A DNA stretch of 59,005 bases from Acidobacteriota bacterium (GTDB lineage: Bacteria > Acidobacteriota > Terriglobia > Acidiferrales > UBA7541). The DNA lies in the NCBI GenBank assembly GCA_003224235.1, contig QHYU01000165.1, positions 1-59,005 on the forward strand. The letters run 5' to 3'. The notes beneath the pieces were generated by a model. It made no database searches. It saw only the letters and a program-made list of their open reading frames with translations, and was not told the DNA's origin. Position 1 is the first letter of the stretch; every line of letters starts with the position of its first letter. This document shows positions 36,092-46,344 of the stretch, in pieces. The position numbers and the translations under genes are program-made.

Positions 36092-36253
36092 CCGCTTTCC
36101 TCTCCAGTTTTCCGCGTATCTTACGTAGCGGTTCTTAGGCGCGCAAGTACAAATTGAGATGAAATGTGCTTAGCGTGCAAAGAGTAAAGCCCACTCTTGC
36201 GGAGAATGAAGCGTTCCACAGTGGATCTTGCAGGGGCATGGCGTCCTTCGATC

Positions 36254-36300
36254 CTTCGACAAGCTCAGGCGGAGCTTCGCTCGTTTCGACTCCGCTCAGG
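36254..36300. repeat. Short imperfect direct repeat
   Basis: CTTCGACAAGCTCAGG (36254-36269) and TTTCGACTCCGCTCAGG (36284-36300) are near copies 30 nt apart in the intergenic region. This GCTCAGG-ended sequence looks like a dispersed intergenic element; copy number in the genome is unknown. Confidence 0.35.
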
Positions 36301-36367
36301 ATAAGCGGGACAAATGCCGTGCCCCCGCAGATACCAAAACCGCGTCCGCGTTGCCAGTGCGCAGGGG

Positions 36368-37186
36368 TTACCGCCCGGTCGTGTGCGAAGGTTCGACCGT
36401 CAACGGCTGCTCGATGCGAAATTCGAGCAAGGTTTCACTGGGCACCCGCACCTGCTGGCCATGAGTGAAGACTTGGACAGCCGTGCCTGCGCCCGCGCCA
36501 ACGCCCGCGCCGATCGCAGCGCCCTTGCCGCCGCCGGCAATCGCGCCGATGATGGCGCCAAGGGCCGCGCCGCCGCCCACCTTCTTGGCAGTGTCAGCGC
36601 CGCGCGACTTCCCGGCCACATCATAATCACCGGTGATAATCGGATGCAATTCCTGGTTGATCAGGATATCGGTCAGTTCGAGCTTCAGCTCCGACTTCCC
36701 CGAGATATGGCCGGCCTCCTTGGCCTCTGCCAAGCGGCCGTAGACGTCGGCGCCCTTGGGCGCGACGATGGTATCTCCTACCGTGAGGTTCTCTTCCAGA
36801 CTGGCGCGGAATTTGTCTCCGACCCGGTTCTTCTGCGAGTCCACGGTATCAATCATGCGCACGAGTATTCGCGTCCCTGCCGGGATCGTGACGCGCTGCG
36901 AGCCGTAAGCGCGTTCGCCCGAGGACGACCGCACCCCAGATGTGGAAGGGTCGCCCCCGCTGGACTGAGCATCTCCGGTGAACGTCAGTGCCACGATCTG
37001 GTCGACGGGATACTCCTCCAGTTTCCCATTCACTTGAAAGCGGACGAACGACTGCGTGCCGCCGAGATATTTGCCTTTGATCAACCGGCGATCTTTCATC
37101 TCCAGCGTGTCGGCTGATGCGGAAAGAGCGAGCGCGAAGACGCCGCACAGCACTAGCAAAGCACGGCATCTTTTCAAACGATTCAT
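36368..37186 (-). CDS. Secreted glycine-zipper protein
   Basis: A 272-residue exported protein. The start at 37186 has GGGAGG upstream and gives a signal peptide ending ASADTLEM. Residues 25-80 look like a small beta domain ([20 protein letters not shown]). The middle (about 110-200) has [37 protein letters not shown] glycine zipper follows ([20 protein letters not shown] and [12 protein letters not shown]). Glycine zippers can insert in membranes. Known family parallels include acidobacterial secreted proteins with this three-part layout; function is unknown. Confidence 0.72.
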   Translation of the reverse strand: MNRLKRCRALLVLCGVFALALSASADTLEMKDRRLIKGKYLGGTQSFVRFQVNGKLEEYPVDQIVALTFTGDAQSSGGDPSTSGVRSSSGERAYGSQRVTIPAGTRILVRMIDTVDSQKNRVGDKFRASLEENLTVGDTIVAPKGADVYGRLAEAKEAGHISGKSELKLELTDILINQELHPIITGDYDVAGKSRGADTAKKVGGGAALGAIIGAIAGGGKGAAIGAGVGAGAGTAVQVFTHGQQVRVPSETLLEFRIEQPLTVEPSHTTGR

Positions 37187-37415
37187 ACGCTTTACCTCCC
37201 CTCTGAAATTTGAAAGCAACAGACTTGTGATTTCAAATGATTTGGCCCCCACGGCCTAGGTTCGGGCTGGGTGCGACTATAAGACTCTCCCGGGCTGGAA
37301 CAACAGGATACACCTACCGGCCACATCGACGAAAGCAATCCATGTCGAACTCATGCGCCGCCTCGGCGGGCAAAGAGCCCCGGTTGCGGTTTTCACCGGC
37401 CGGAGGTCCACGCAG

Positions 37416-38345
37416 CTATTGGATGTCTTGATGGACAAGTTTGGTTATCTCCGCCATGAGCGCGGCGCTGCGTTCTTTCTCGGCAAGCCCCCGGACCAGA
37501 ATCACCAGCACGTAGGCCCGCGGCCCATAGACGATGGCGGCGTCGTGGTGGATTTTGGTGATCTCGCCCGTCTTGTGTGCCACCGGCGTGCCCGCGGGGA
37601 GGCCGGCGGGGATGGCTTCGTTGAATTTCTGGCGTTTGAGGATTTCCACCATGGCGTGGCTGGACGCTGGGTCCACCGCTTCGGACTTGGCAATGGCCTC
37701 CAGCAGGATGAGCAGCGCGCGGGCAGTGGTAGTGTTGTTGATGCCCTGGGCAAAGGCCTTGCCGTCTTCAACGCCGCGCCGCACCTGCATGCCATCGGCA
37801 TGCAGCGAGTGCACAGTGCGCCGGATGTTTTCGACGCCCAGCTTGTCGATGAGCAAGTTGGTAGCGAGATTGCTGCTGACAGTGATCATGGCTTCGCAGA
37901 GCCGGCCGAGCGTCATCGTCTGTCCTACGGCCTTGTACACCTCGGGGTCGGAATCGTCGGCGGCATCAAGTTGATAAACGCTGCCGTCCACGATGCTGCG
38001 AAACTCGTTCTTAACCGCGAGAGGCTCGTCCAGACGCACCTTCCCTGCCTGCACTTGGGTAAACAGCTCGATCATGACGGGAATCTTCATCGTACTGGCG
38101 GCGTGGAACGACTGGTCTGCGGCAATGAAGAGTTCGTCTCTGCCATCGAGGGTGCGCAAGGCAACGGCAACTTCAGCGCCGCTCGCGCCTATCAGTCTCT
38201 CCACCGCGCTTCGGGCCCGCAGTTCGCGCGCGGGCACCGCGCGCAGGCCTGAGACGCCGCAAGCGATCAGCAGCCCCAGAACAGCATACTTGCGCAGATT
38301 CACTTTGCTCGCGCTCTCCTCTCCGTTGCCGCACCTAAGTTTCAC
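37416..38345 (-). CDS. Class A beta-lactamase-like serine hydrolase
   Basis: A 309-residue exported protein of the class A beta-lactamase fold. The catalytic motif is S84-T-M-K87, the SDN loop reads SSN (157-159), E193 lies in the position of the omega-loop Glu (GVEDGKAF), and KTG is at 258-260 (AHKTGEI). All three main motifs remain, so hydrolysis is plausible, but the substrate could be peptidoglycan rather than a drug. The N-terminus has a hydrophobic helix (about 19-36). No ampR or blaI regulator lies next to it. The start codon choice is uncertain. Confidence 0.8.
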   Translation of the reverse strand: MKLRCGNGEESASKVNLRKYAVLGLLIACGVSGLRAVPARELRARSAVERLIGASGAEVAVALRTLDGRDELFIAADQSFHAASTMKIPVMIELFTQVQAGKVRLDEPLAVKNEFRSIVDGSVYQLDAADDSDPEVYKAVGQTMTLGRLCEAMITVSSNLATNLLIDKLGVENIRRTVHSLHADGMQVRRGVEDGKAFAQGINNTTTARALLILLEAIAKSEAVDPASSHAMVEILKRQKFNEAIPAGLPAGTPVAHKTGEITKIHHDAAIVYGPRAYVLVILVRGLAEKERSAALMAEITKLVHQDIQ

Positions 38346-38512
38346 ACCTCGGCGGACAGATAGTCAAAGCCTTGCAGCTTTCTCCCCGCTGGCGGCGATT
38401 GTCCAGAACGTTCCGCGGAGACGTGCCCTGCTTCTCGCCAAAACAGTTTGGCGGCCCTACGCTCTGGTAGTAGCATGAGCCCGATTCGATTTCGAAATTC
38501 AACGGCCTCGGC

Positions 38513-38532
38513 GGGCACAGCGTGCTGTGCCC
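38513..38532. repeat. Perfect 9-bp palindrome
   Basis: GGGCACAGC-GT-GCTGTGCCC is a perfect 9-bp inverted repeat with a 2-nt centre, 27 nt upstream of the gene at 38559. It resembles the small dispersed palindromes in this window and may form a hairpin near the leader. Confidence 0.45.
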
Positions 38533-38558
38533 CTACCGAACAAGGGAGGTCTTGCCCC

Positions 38559-39620
38559 ATGATTGCAGCCATTCGAACTGAGTTGAGCAAGGAGCGAATC
38601 TGTCGTTTCGCCGCCTGCGGGGCGATTCTGTTATTTTGCCTCGGAGCCACCGGAGCGCCGCCCGCTCCGGGCTATCATCAGCTAAAAAAGATTGCCCTAG
38701 GCGGCGAGGGCGGCTGGGACTACCTGACGATCGACAGCGCGGCTCGGCGGCTGTATATTGCGCGCGCCACGCGCGTGATGGTGCTCGACGCAGACTCCGG
38801 CGCACAGGTGGGCGAGATTGCCGACACCCCCGGCGTGCACGGTGTGGCGCTAGCGCCGCAGCTAGGTCGCGGGTTCACCAGCAACGGGCGCGCTTCGACC
38901 GTGACCATTTTTGATCTAAAAACACTCAAACCCCTGGGACAAGCCAAGACCGGCAGCAACCCCGATGCCATCGTCTACGACGCCGTGACGCGGCGCGTCT
39001 TTACTTTCAACGGCGCCAGCAAAGATGCGACAGTGATTGGCGCCGCAGACGGGTCTGTTTCGGGCACGATTGCCTTGGATGGTAAACCGGAGTTTGCGGT
39101 GGCCGATGGGGCTGGTCGAATCTACGTCAACCTGGAGGACAAGAGCGAACTGCTGGCAATCGATTCACGCCAACTCACCATACTGAATCGCTGGCCGCTG
39201 GCGTCGTGCAAGGAGCCTAGCGGCTTGGCCATGGATCGAAAGAACCGCCGGCTGTTCGTCGGCTGTGGCAACAAACTCATGGCGGTCGTGGACGCCGACA
39301 GCGGCCGCGTTTTGACCACGCTCGCGATCGGCAGCGGCGTGGATGCCACCGCATTTGATCCAGGGACTACCCTGGCCTTCAGCTCCAACGGGGACGGCAC
39401 GCTCACGGTAGTCCGCGAAGAATCTCTGGACAAGTTCACCGTGGTGGAAAACGTGGCGACGCAGCGCGGCGCGCGTACCATGGCGCTCGACGAAACAACA
39501 CACAATGTGTATCTGGTGACGGCCGAATTCGGGCCGCCGAGGGAGCCCACGCCGGACAATCCGCGCGGGCGGCCGAGCATGCTGCCGGGATCGTTCGTGC
39601 TCCTGGTGTTTGGCCAATGA
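38559..39620 (+). CDS. YncE-like secreted beta-propeller protein
   Basis: A 353-residue protein with repeated propeller blades, for example LYIARATRVMVLDADSGAQV, VFTFNGASKDATVIGAADGS and RRLFVGCGNKLMAVVDADSG. A signal peptide ends near ATGAPP. GGGAGGT lies 8 nt before the ATG, so start 38559 is preferred over an earlier in-frame ATG. YncE-type propellers bind surfaces or cofactors in the periplasm; no ligand is known. It precedes the FecR-domain gene by 120 nt. Confidence 0.78.
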   Translation: MIAAIRTELSKERICRFAACGAILLFCLGATGAPPAPGYHQLKKIALGGEGGWDYLTIDSAARRLYIARATRVMVLDADSGAQVGEIADTPGVHGVALAPQLGRGFTSNGRASTVTIFDLKTLKPLGQAKTGSNPDAIVYDAVTRRVFTFNGASKDATVIGAADGSVSGTIALDGKPEFAVADGAGRIYVNLEDKSELLAIDSRQLTILNRWPLASCKEPSGLAMDRKNRRLFVGCGNKLMAVVDADSGRVLTTLAIGSGVDATAFDPGTTLAFSSNGDGTLTVVREESLDKFTVVENVATQRGARTMALDETTHNVYLVTAEFGPPREPTPDNPRGRPSMLPGSFVLLVFGQ

Positions 39621-39740
39621 TTTCAGAGCAGAGAATAAGTGAGCCCCGCCGACCCAGCGCGCGGCCTAGCATCCAGCGTAGTCCCCTGGCTCGGTACGGC
39701 GCTCCCTGGGATGGGATTCCCTTGAACCCCCGCAAACGCG

Positions 39741-41291
39741 ATGTCTGACTCTGGAGCAGTTAGACAGTTCGCAGCGGCCGCAGGCTTGCTCCTGTTTTTT
39801 GCTAGTCCGTGTACCGGACAATCTCCTTCCGCGCGCGCCGGTGAAGTTCGCGCCGTTCTGCCTGTTGGCCGAATCCTCCGCGACAGCGCGCCGCCCAAAG
39901 ATGCCCAGCGCGACGACCCGGTCTTCTGGCAGGACATCGCGCAAACCGCTCGCAGCGGCCGCATGCGCATCGGGTTGCTCGACGGTTCGATCCTGAACGT
40001 CGGCTCTGAATCCCAAATGCAAATCCTCCAGCACGATCCCCAGACCCAAAACACTGGCATCGAGCTGGCGTATGGGCGCCTGCGGGCAAGAGTCGTGCGG
40101 CTGGCACGACCCCGGGCCAATTTTGAGGTTCGCACGCCAGTGGCCGTCACAGGTGTGGTCGGCACGGGTTTAGTGGTCCGGATTTTTGCTGACTTCACCG
40201 AGGTGCTTTGCCTGGAAGATTCCGTGCGCGTGCGGAACCGGAACGACATGATTCGCGGCGAAGTCGTTCTGCTGCCGGGGGAATTCACGCGTGTCGCGCG
40301 CGCTGCGCCGCCCACTCCGCCGGCGAAAGCTTCGCCTGAGCAACTTCGCGAAGCGCTGGAAGAAACTGACATTCCCGCCAGCGGGGTTGCGTGGTCTCGC
40401 GCTGAGGTCAGTTGGCCTCCGGCAGAGTGTGGCGAAGACGCCGAGCTGAGGGTGCGAGCCTGGTCCAAGCGGATCCAAAATAACAAGGAGGTCGAATCGC
40501 CGGTCGATCCAGAGCTGGTTTCCGGCACCCTGCGGCTCGGCACGCAGGTAATCCGTGTGGAAGCCAGCCTCGCCAACCAGGGTGCACTGCGCACACGCGA
40601 ACCGCCAGAGGGCGCGTTTACGCCCGCTGGCGCAGCGGAGCCTCTCCCAACGAAGATTTGGCGGGCACTGAAATGGGAAGAGGGCGAGGGATGGCGCGTG
40701 GCTCGCGCAGTGCCGGTTGGCAGCGCATTTTACCTGTTGGGGCCGATGGGCAAAACCGGGCGCCCTACTTTTAGCTTTGGCCAACATCCCGCCGAACTGC
40801 TCTGGCAAAGCCCCTGCGGAGCGGGATTTTTGGCGCCGCGTTTGCCTGGAAGTGAATACGAGGTGACGCTGGCGATCGACGGTCAGCCCGTAGCGCGTGG
40901 GAAAATGAACCTGATAGAGATGTCTTATGAGCTGCCGAATCCGCCCGCGGTACTGCGCGGCCAGAGCATCTCGTTCGGCATCAACGTGCGAGGGCTAGGC
41001 GGCCTTGATCGTTTCACGCAGGGGCGGCCGGCGATCATCACCGTGGTCACGAACCAAACGCCACACATCATTGGGAACCTGGGCAGCAACACGCCGGGGG
41101 CCAAAGCAAGCGGCGAGACGATCACCTATGCCATCGGAGGCGGCAACATCAGCTCCGCCGGGACGATTCGACTGGATGGCTCGGCGCGCGGACGGCAGGC
41201 CGGCACGTTTGTTTTGGGCATTGAGACCAGGCTTGACGAGGCGCTCGAGCGGCCGCGCAATCCGCTCGCGCCCGCGGCCCCTGTTCGTTAG
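39741..41291 (+). CDS. FecR-domain protein
   Basis: A 516-residue exported protein. A signal peptide (about 10-27) is followed by a FecR-type beta domain with MRIGLLDGSILNVGSESQMQ, TGIELAYGRLRARV and RANFEVRTPVAVTGVVGTG (about 70-155). The rest (about 190-510) is Pro/Ala-rich with beta-rich segments and no recognised domain. FecR domains classically regulate ECF sigma factors, but no FecI-like gene is nearby. Similar lone FecR proteins are common in acidobacteria. The start lacks a good ribosome binding site. Confidence 0.75.
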   Translation: MSDSGAVRQFAAAAGLLLFFASPCTGQSPSARAGEVRAVLPVGRILRDSAPPKDAQRDDPVFWQDIAQTARSGRMRIGLLDGSILNVGSESQMQILQHDPQTQNTGIELAYGRLRARVVRLARPRANFEVRTPVAVTGVVGTGLVVRIFADFTEVLCLEDSVRVRNRNDMIRGEVVLLPGEFTRVARAAPPTPPAKASPEQLREALEETDIPASGVAWSRAEVSWPPAECGEDAELRVRAWSKRIQNNKEVESPVDPELVSGTLRLGTQVIRVEASLANQGALRTREPPEGAFTPAGAAEPLPTKIWRALKWEEGEGWRVARAVPVGSAFYLLGPMGKTGRPTFSFGQHPAELLWQSPCGAGFLAPRLPGSEYEVTLAIDGQPVARGKMNLIEMSYELPNPPAVLRGQSISFGINVRGLGGLDRFTQGRPAIITVVTNQTPHIIGNLGSNTPGAKASGETITYAIGGGNISSAGTIRLDGSARGRQAGTFVLGIETRLDEALERPRNPLAPAAPVR

Positions 41292-41333
41292 CAGCAATTT
41301 CAAGGACTGACCGTCACCAAAGGAGAAGGCGCT

Positions 41334-43259
41334 ATGCGCAGGTTCATTGCCCTTAGTCTGTCATGGTTGGTGCTCATTCTGGGTAACCTTCCAGTCCAGG
41401 CCCGTCCACGGGCTCCGCAAGAGATCCGACTGGCAACCCCTCCCGCATCGGGCCAACAAAAAACCAAGGCCGTTCCGGCCCCGAAGAGAAAACCTGCGAG
41501 CCGCGCCGCGGAGCCGCCGGAGGCCAGCGCGAGGCTTGAGGGCTTCGACGCGTTTGTCGAGCAAGCGATGAAGGACTGGAAAGTCCCCGGCGTGGCTATC
41601 GCGGTGGCACAGAACGGCAAAGTGATCTTGTCTAGGGGCTATGGCTTCCGTGACATAAAGAACCAGCTTCCGGTCACGCCGAAGACGCTTTTCGCCATTG
41701 GCTCGATCACCAAGTCGTTCACCGTGGCCGCGCTGGCCCGGCTGGTGGATGAGGGCAAGCTGGACTGGGACAAGCCGGCGCGGGAATACATGCCCAGCTT
41801 TCGTCTCTATGACGGGGTGGCGAGCGAGCACATGACGCCGCGCGACCTCGTGACGCACCGCTCGGGCCTGCCGCGTCACGACGCTCTGTGGTACAACTCC
41901 GAGCTTGCCCGGCAGCAAATGGTGGAGCGGTTGCGATACCTGGAACCCAGCAAGGATTTCCGTTCGACATTCCAGTACAACAATCTGATGTTTCTGACCG
42001 CCGGATATCTGGCTGGCTACGTTGCCGGCACGTCGTGGGAGGAGCTGGCGCAGCAACGGATATTTGCCCCGCTGGGAATGCAGAGCAGCAACTTCGCGGT
42101 CAGCGCGTCGCAGAAGAGCAGTGACTTCGCGCTCCCTTACAAGAACGCGAAAGAAGGCGCGAAGGAAGAAGTGAAAGAAGTTCCTTTTCGCGTGATTGAC
42201 GCCGTCGGGCCGGCGGGCTCGATCAACTCCAACGTCGAGGACATGGCGCAGTACCTGCTGATGTACTTGAACAAGGGAAAGCATGGGGAGACGCAGGTGC
42301 TGTCCGAGAGCAACGTCACGCAGATGACCACGCCGCAGATGGTCTCGCCCAGCTCGCTGCGCTACCCCGAAATCGGGCACGCCAGCTACGGCATGGGGCT
42401 GGGGATCAACAGCTACCGCGGCCACAAAATGGTCTCACACGGCGGAGCCATTGATGGGTTCACAGCGCTGCTGAGTTTCCTGCCCCAGGACAACGTCGGC
42501 GTGGTTGTGCTCACCAATCTGGAATCCGATCGCAACAGCCTGCCCGGCATCTTGGCCTACAACGTTTACGACCGATTGCTGGGCCTGGACCAGGTGCCGT
42601 GGAACCAGCGCTTCCTGGAGGACCAGCGCAAGAGCGACCAGTCGCAGGCGGAGGCCAAGCAGAAAGGGTTTACGACGCAGAAGAAGGGCACGCATCCCTC
42701 CCACGAGTTGAAAGAATATGTGGCCGATTACGAGCACTCCGGCTACGGCATCGTGCGCATCGGCATGGACAAGGGCGAACTCACTCTCACCTACAATCGC
42801 ATGTCTTCGCCGTTAAAGCATTTTCACTACGACATCTTCGAGACGCCGGCCAACCCCCTGGACGCGCTGGAGAAGACCAAGGTCAGCTTTTTCACCAACA
42901 CGGAAGGCGACATCGGCAGCCTCTCCATTCCCCTGGAACCTGCCGTGAAGGAGATTGTTTTCACGCGCCTGGCGGAGCGCGGCATGACCGATAAGGCGTT
43001 TCTGCAGAAATTCATCGGTCAATATGAAGTCGGCCCGAACATTGTGAGCGTTTCGCTGCGCGGAGAAAACACGTTGATTCTGACTTTACCCGGTCAACGC
43101 GAGTACGAGCTCGTGCCGAAGCGCGGCACCCTGTTTGAGCTCAAAGGGCTTGCGGGTTTCAGCATGGAGTTCAAGCTGGATACCTCGGGTGCGGTTAGTG
43201 AGGCAGCGCTGTATCAGCCCAATGGCACTTTCGTAGCGAAGAAGAAGCAGCAGCAATAA
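41334..43259 (+). CDS. Class C beta-lactamase-like serine hydrolase
   Basis: A 641-residue exported protein of the beta-lactamase/penicillin-binding class C fold. The signal peptide ends near VQARP. The catalytic motif is S124-I-T-K127, YNN is at 215-217, and the third motif reads SHGGAIDG. A C-terminal domain of about 200 residues (from about 440) resembles DUF3471. Such proteins can be esterases or D-amino-acid peptidases as well as beta-lactamases. AAGGAG lies upstream of the start. It follows the FecR gene by 42 nt. Confidence 0.85.
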   Translation: MRRFIALSLSWLVLILGNLPVQARPRAPQEIRLATPPASGQQKTKAVPAPKRKPASRAAEPPEASARLEGFDAFVEQAMKDWKVPGVAIAVAQNGKVILSRGYGFRDIKNQLPVTPKTLFAIGSITKSFTVAALARLVDEGKLDWDKPAREYMPSFRLYDGVASEHMTPRDLVTHRSGLPRHDALWYNSELARQQMVERLRYLEPSKDFRSTFQYNNLMFLTAGYLAGYVAGTSWEELAQQRIFAPLGMQSSNFAVSASQKSSDFALPYKNAKEGAKEEVKEVPFRVIDAVGPAGSINSNVEDMAQYLLMYLNKGKHGETQVLSESNVTQMTTPQMVSPSSLRYPEIGHASYGMGLGINSYRGHKMVSHGGAIDGFTALLSFLPQDNVGVVVLTNLESDRNSLPGILAYNVYDRLLGLDQVPWNQRFLEDQRKSDQSQAEAKQKGFTTQKKGTHPSHELKEYVADYEHSGYGIVRIGMDKGELTLTYNRMSSPLKHFHYDIFETPANPLDALEKTKVSFFTNTEGDIGSLSIPLEPAVKEIVFTRLAERGMTDKAFLQKFIGQYEVGPNIVSVSLRGENTLILTLPGQREYELVPKRGTLFELKGLAGFSMEFKLDTSGAVSEAALYQPNGTFVAKKKQQQ

Positions 43260-43311
43260 GAGACGGTAGAGCCAGCGGAAGTGGGCCGAGACTACCGGCG
43301 GGATGGCGGTG

Positions 43312-46300
43312 TTACGCGCGGCGCTCGAGCAGCGAGTAGAGCACGGGCATCACCAGGAGCGTGATGAAGGTGGAAAGCAGCAGCCCGCCGATGACCGCCA
43401 GCGCCAGCGGCTTTTGCAATTCCGCTCCGGCGCCCAATCCCAGGGCTAGCGGCAACAGCCCGAATAGCGTCGCCAGCGTGGTCATCAGAATGGGGCGCAC
43501 GCGGATGCGGCCCGCCGCGACCAGCGCCTCGTCCAACGACAGCTTTTCCTCTACCCAAAGACGGTGAACGCTTTCAAAAAGGATGATGCCGTTCTTCACC
43601 ACCAAACCCATCATCAAAATGATCCCCATGAAGGAAGAGACGTTCAGGGGAGTTGCGCTCAGCTCGAGCATTGCGAAGACGCCGACCAGGGAAAGCGGAG
43701 CCGCGGACAGAATGATCAGCGCCGGGCGGAACGAGCGGAACTGGATGACCAGCACGGTGAAGACCGCGGCCAGCGCGAGGCAGAGCACTCGGAGCAGGTC
43801 GCGGAAAGAACTCTGCTGGCTTTCGTACTGCCCGCCAATCTCGTAGGTGCAGCCGAGCGGTAGCCGGACTTCGTGCATCACGCGCTGCACGTCCCGGATG
43901 GCGCTGCCCAGGTCTCGGTTCTCCAGACGAGCCGTCAGCGCGACCATCAGTCGCTGGTTCTCGCGGTTCAGCTGAGTTGCGCCCCGCGCTTCTTCCACTT
44001 GGGCGATGCTTCCCAGCGGCACGATCTGTTTGCTGGCCGTAACGATGGGATACTGCCGGATATTGGCATAGTCCATCCGGAAGCCATCGGGAAAGCGCAC
44101 GCGGATCCCCACGGTGCGGTCGGCCTCGCGAAAGGAAGTTTGCGTCAAGCCGAGAAGCCCCGCGCTGACCTGCTGCGAAACTTGGTCCACGGTCAGGCCC
44201 AGCCGTCCCGCGAGCGCGGGGTCAACGTGAAAGATGATTTCGGGATTGCCTTTCAGAATTCCCTTGTAGTCCACGATCCCTGGGATCTTCTGGATTTTGG
44301 CGCCAATCTCCTCGGCCGCCTGAGCCAGCACGGGCATGCTGTCGCCGAACAGCTTAATCTCCACCGGTTCGGGCGAGCCTTCCAAGTCGCCGATCATATC
44401 CTGCAAAATCTTGATGAACTCGACTTGAATCCCGGGGACATTCTGCTGGATCTGGCTGCGCAAATCGGCGATGACTTCATCCGTGGAGCGCTTGCGCTGG
44501 GAGCGCGGCTTCATCTTGACCAGGAAGTCTCCTTTGTTTTGCTCCGTGACGAACAGGCCCAGTTCGGCGCCGGTGCGCCGCGAAAACGACCCGGTTTCCG
44601 GCATGCGTTGGATGCGGGTCTCAATCTGGCGGAGGATGCGGTCAGTTTCCGCGAGCGAAGTCCCAGGCGGGGTCCAGTAATCGAGCACGTAACCGCCCTC
44701 ATCCATTTCGGGCAGAAAGCCGGTTTCCAGCCGCGTGTAGAGAAAGACGCCCAGCAGAACGGAAGCCGCGGTCACAGCAACCACTCTTCTCCGGTGGCCC
44801 AAGGCCCATCGCACGGCCCTCTCATACGCCCGATAAACCGGTTCAATGAACCGCTCGGAAGAGACCCGGTGAGCTCCAGGCGACAGGAACCGCTGGGAGA
44901 GGAGAGGAATGAAGGTGACGGCAAACACCAACGAAAGGAGTACGGAAACCCCGAGCGTGAGGCAGAGCGCAGAGAAGAAATCACCGACCACTCCCTTCAG
45001 GAGTCCCAGCGGGAGAAAGACCACGAGGGTGGTGGCCGTCGAGCCCACCACCGCTCCCAGTAACTCTCGCGTACCGAGCTCAGCGGCCTGTGGCGGGGAC
45101 TCGCCGAGCCCTAGGTGGCGATAGATGTTCTCAATGACCACGACGGCGTCATCGATGACCAGGCCGATGGCGATCGCCAGGCCGCCGAGCGACATCAAGT
45201 TGACTGTGCCGCCGAAGAGCTTCACGAAGAAAAACGTTCCGATCACGGAGAGCGGCAGCGAGGTAGCCGCGATCAGCGTGGTTCGACCTTCGCGGAGAAA
45301 AACAAAAAGGATCAGCACCGCAAGCACAGCACCCAGCAAAATAGCGTCGCGGACGTTCGCGATGGCGCTGTGGACGAATTCGGCCAGGTCATACACCACC
45401 GAGAGGCGCAGCGTAGACGGGATCGCCGTGCCCAGGTTAGCAGCACCCTGCTTGATGTCCCCCGCAATCTGCAGAATATTCCCGCCGATCTGCCGCGAAA
45501 TGTTGATCAGCGCCGCAGGCTGTCCGTTGCCGGTGATCAGGGTGCGGCGGTCTTCGACGCCCTCGCGCACCTCAGCAATGTCTCGCAAGCGGACGGGGGC
45601 TTGGCCTTCGACGGCCACCACCGTGTTGCGAATCTCTTCGAGATTCGCGAATTGGCCTGTGGTTAGCACCAGGTACTGTAAGTAGTCTTTCTGAAGCCTC
45701 CCTACTGAGGTCACCTGATTGGTGGCGCGCAGCCGGTCGGCAACCTCCACCAAGGAAAGCCGGTGAGATAGAGCCTTTTGCGGGTCTACGATGACAGCGA
45801 TTTCCCGGGTGTCGGTGGCCTGCACTTCCACACGCCCGACTCCGGGGACGCGGCTGAAGAGCGGGCGCAGGATGTAGAAGGCATAGTCGCGCAACTCCTG
45901 ACTGGGGACGTGGCCATTCAGGATCAGGCTCAGTACGGGAAAAACAGCTGGCGTGACGCGTTCCACCACGACCTCGGTATCCGGCGGCAGGGAGCTGCGC
46001 GCTTCGCTGATGCGTGCCTGCACCAGTTGCAGCGCGTATTGCATGTCCATGTTGGGGCTGAACAGCACCGAGATTTCGGCCGCGCCCCGGATGGTCTTAG
46101 AGCGCACGCGCCGCACGCCCAGCACGGTGCTAGCCGATTCTTCCAGGGGCCGCGCCACCGTGAGCAGCATGACCTCCGGAGCGAGGTCTCCTGAGTGGGC
46201 CAAGATGAGGATGCGTGGAAAATTCAACTCTGGATAGATGTTGCTCGGCAAGACGAACACAGAGAAAAGGCCTGCGGCAGCCAGAAAAGCGGTCAGCAGG

Positions 46301-46344
46301 TAAACGGCATAGCGATTGCGCTGGCAAAAGCGCACCACATTCAT
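43312..46344 (-). CDS. RND efflux permease (HAE1/CusA-like)
   Basis: A 1010-residue inner-membrane proton-driven transporter. MNVVRFCQRNRYAVYLLTAF and LPSNIYPELNFPRI are the family start. TM4 carries the paired Asp of GLVIDDAVVVIENIYRH, needed for proton relay. The second half has LMTTLATLFGLLPLALGLGA near the C-terminus. The porter domains are complete. It forms a tripartite pump with the TolC-like and adaptor genes. The ATG overlaps the adaptor stop by 4 nt. Substrate cannot be predicted; the heavy-metal HME signature is not evident. Confidence 0.9.
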   Translation of the reverse strand: MNVVRFCQRNRYAVYLLTAFLAAAGLFSVFVLPSNIYPELNFPRILILAHSGDLAPEVMLLTVARPLEESASTVLGVRRVRSKTIRGAAEISVLFSPNMDMQYALQLVQARISEARSSLPPDTEVVVERVTPAVFPVLSLILNGHVPSQELRDYAFYILRPLFSRVPGVGRVEVQATDTREIAVIVDPQKALSHRLSLVEVADRLRATNQVTSVGRLQKDYLQYLVLTTGQFANLEEIRNTVVAVEGQAPVRLRDIAEVREGVEDRRTLITGNGQPAALINISRQIGGNILQIAGDIKQGAANLGTAIPSTLRLSVVYDLAEFVHSAIANVRDAILLGAVLAVLILFVFLREGRTTLIAATSLPLSVIGTFFFVKLFGGTVNLMSLGGLAIAIGLVIDDAVVVIENIYRHLGLGESPPQAAELGTRELLGAVVGSTATTLVVFLPLGLLKGVVGDFFSALCLTLGVSVLLSLVFAVTFIPLLSQRFLSPGAHRVSSERFIEPVYRAYERAVRWALGHRRRVVAVTAASVLLGVFLYTRLETGFLPEMDEGGYVLDYWTPPGTSLAETDRILRQIETRIQRMPETGSFSRRTGAELGLFVTEQNKGDFLVKMKPRSQRKRSTDEVIADLRSQIQQNVPGIQVEFIKILQDMIGDLEGSPEPVEIKLFGDSMPVLAQAAEEIGAKIQKIPGIVDYKGILKGNPEIIFHVDPALAGRLGLTVDQVSQQVSAGLLGLTQTSFREADRTVGIRVRFPDGFRMDYANIRQYPIVTASKQIVPLGSIAQVEEARGATQLNRENQRLMVALTARLENRDLGSAIRDVQRVMHEVRLPLGCTYEIGGQYESQQSSFRDLLRVLCLALAAVFTVLVIQFRSFRPALIILSAAPLSLVGVFAMLELSATPLNVSSFMGIILMMGLVVKNGIILFESVHRLWVEEKLSLDEALVAAGRIRVRPILMTTLATLFGLLPLALGLGAGAELQKPLALAVIGGLLLSTFITLLVMPVLYSLLERRA

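Noticed and set aside
43873-45063. Plus-strand open frame of about 396 codons opposite the RND permease
   Set aside because: Low-complexity charged sequence and no family match; the permease is clearly encoded on the minus strand.
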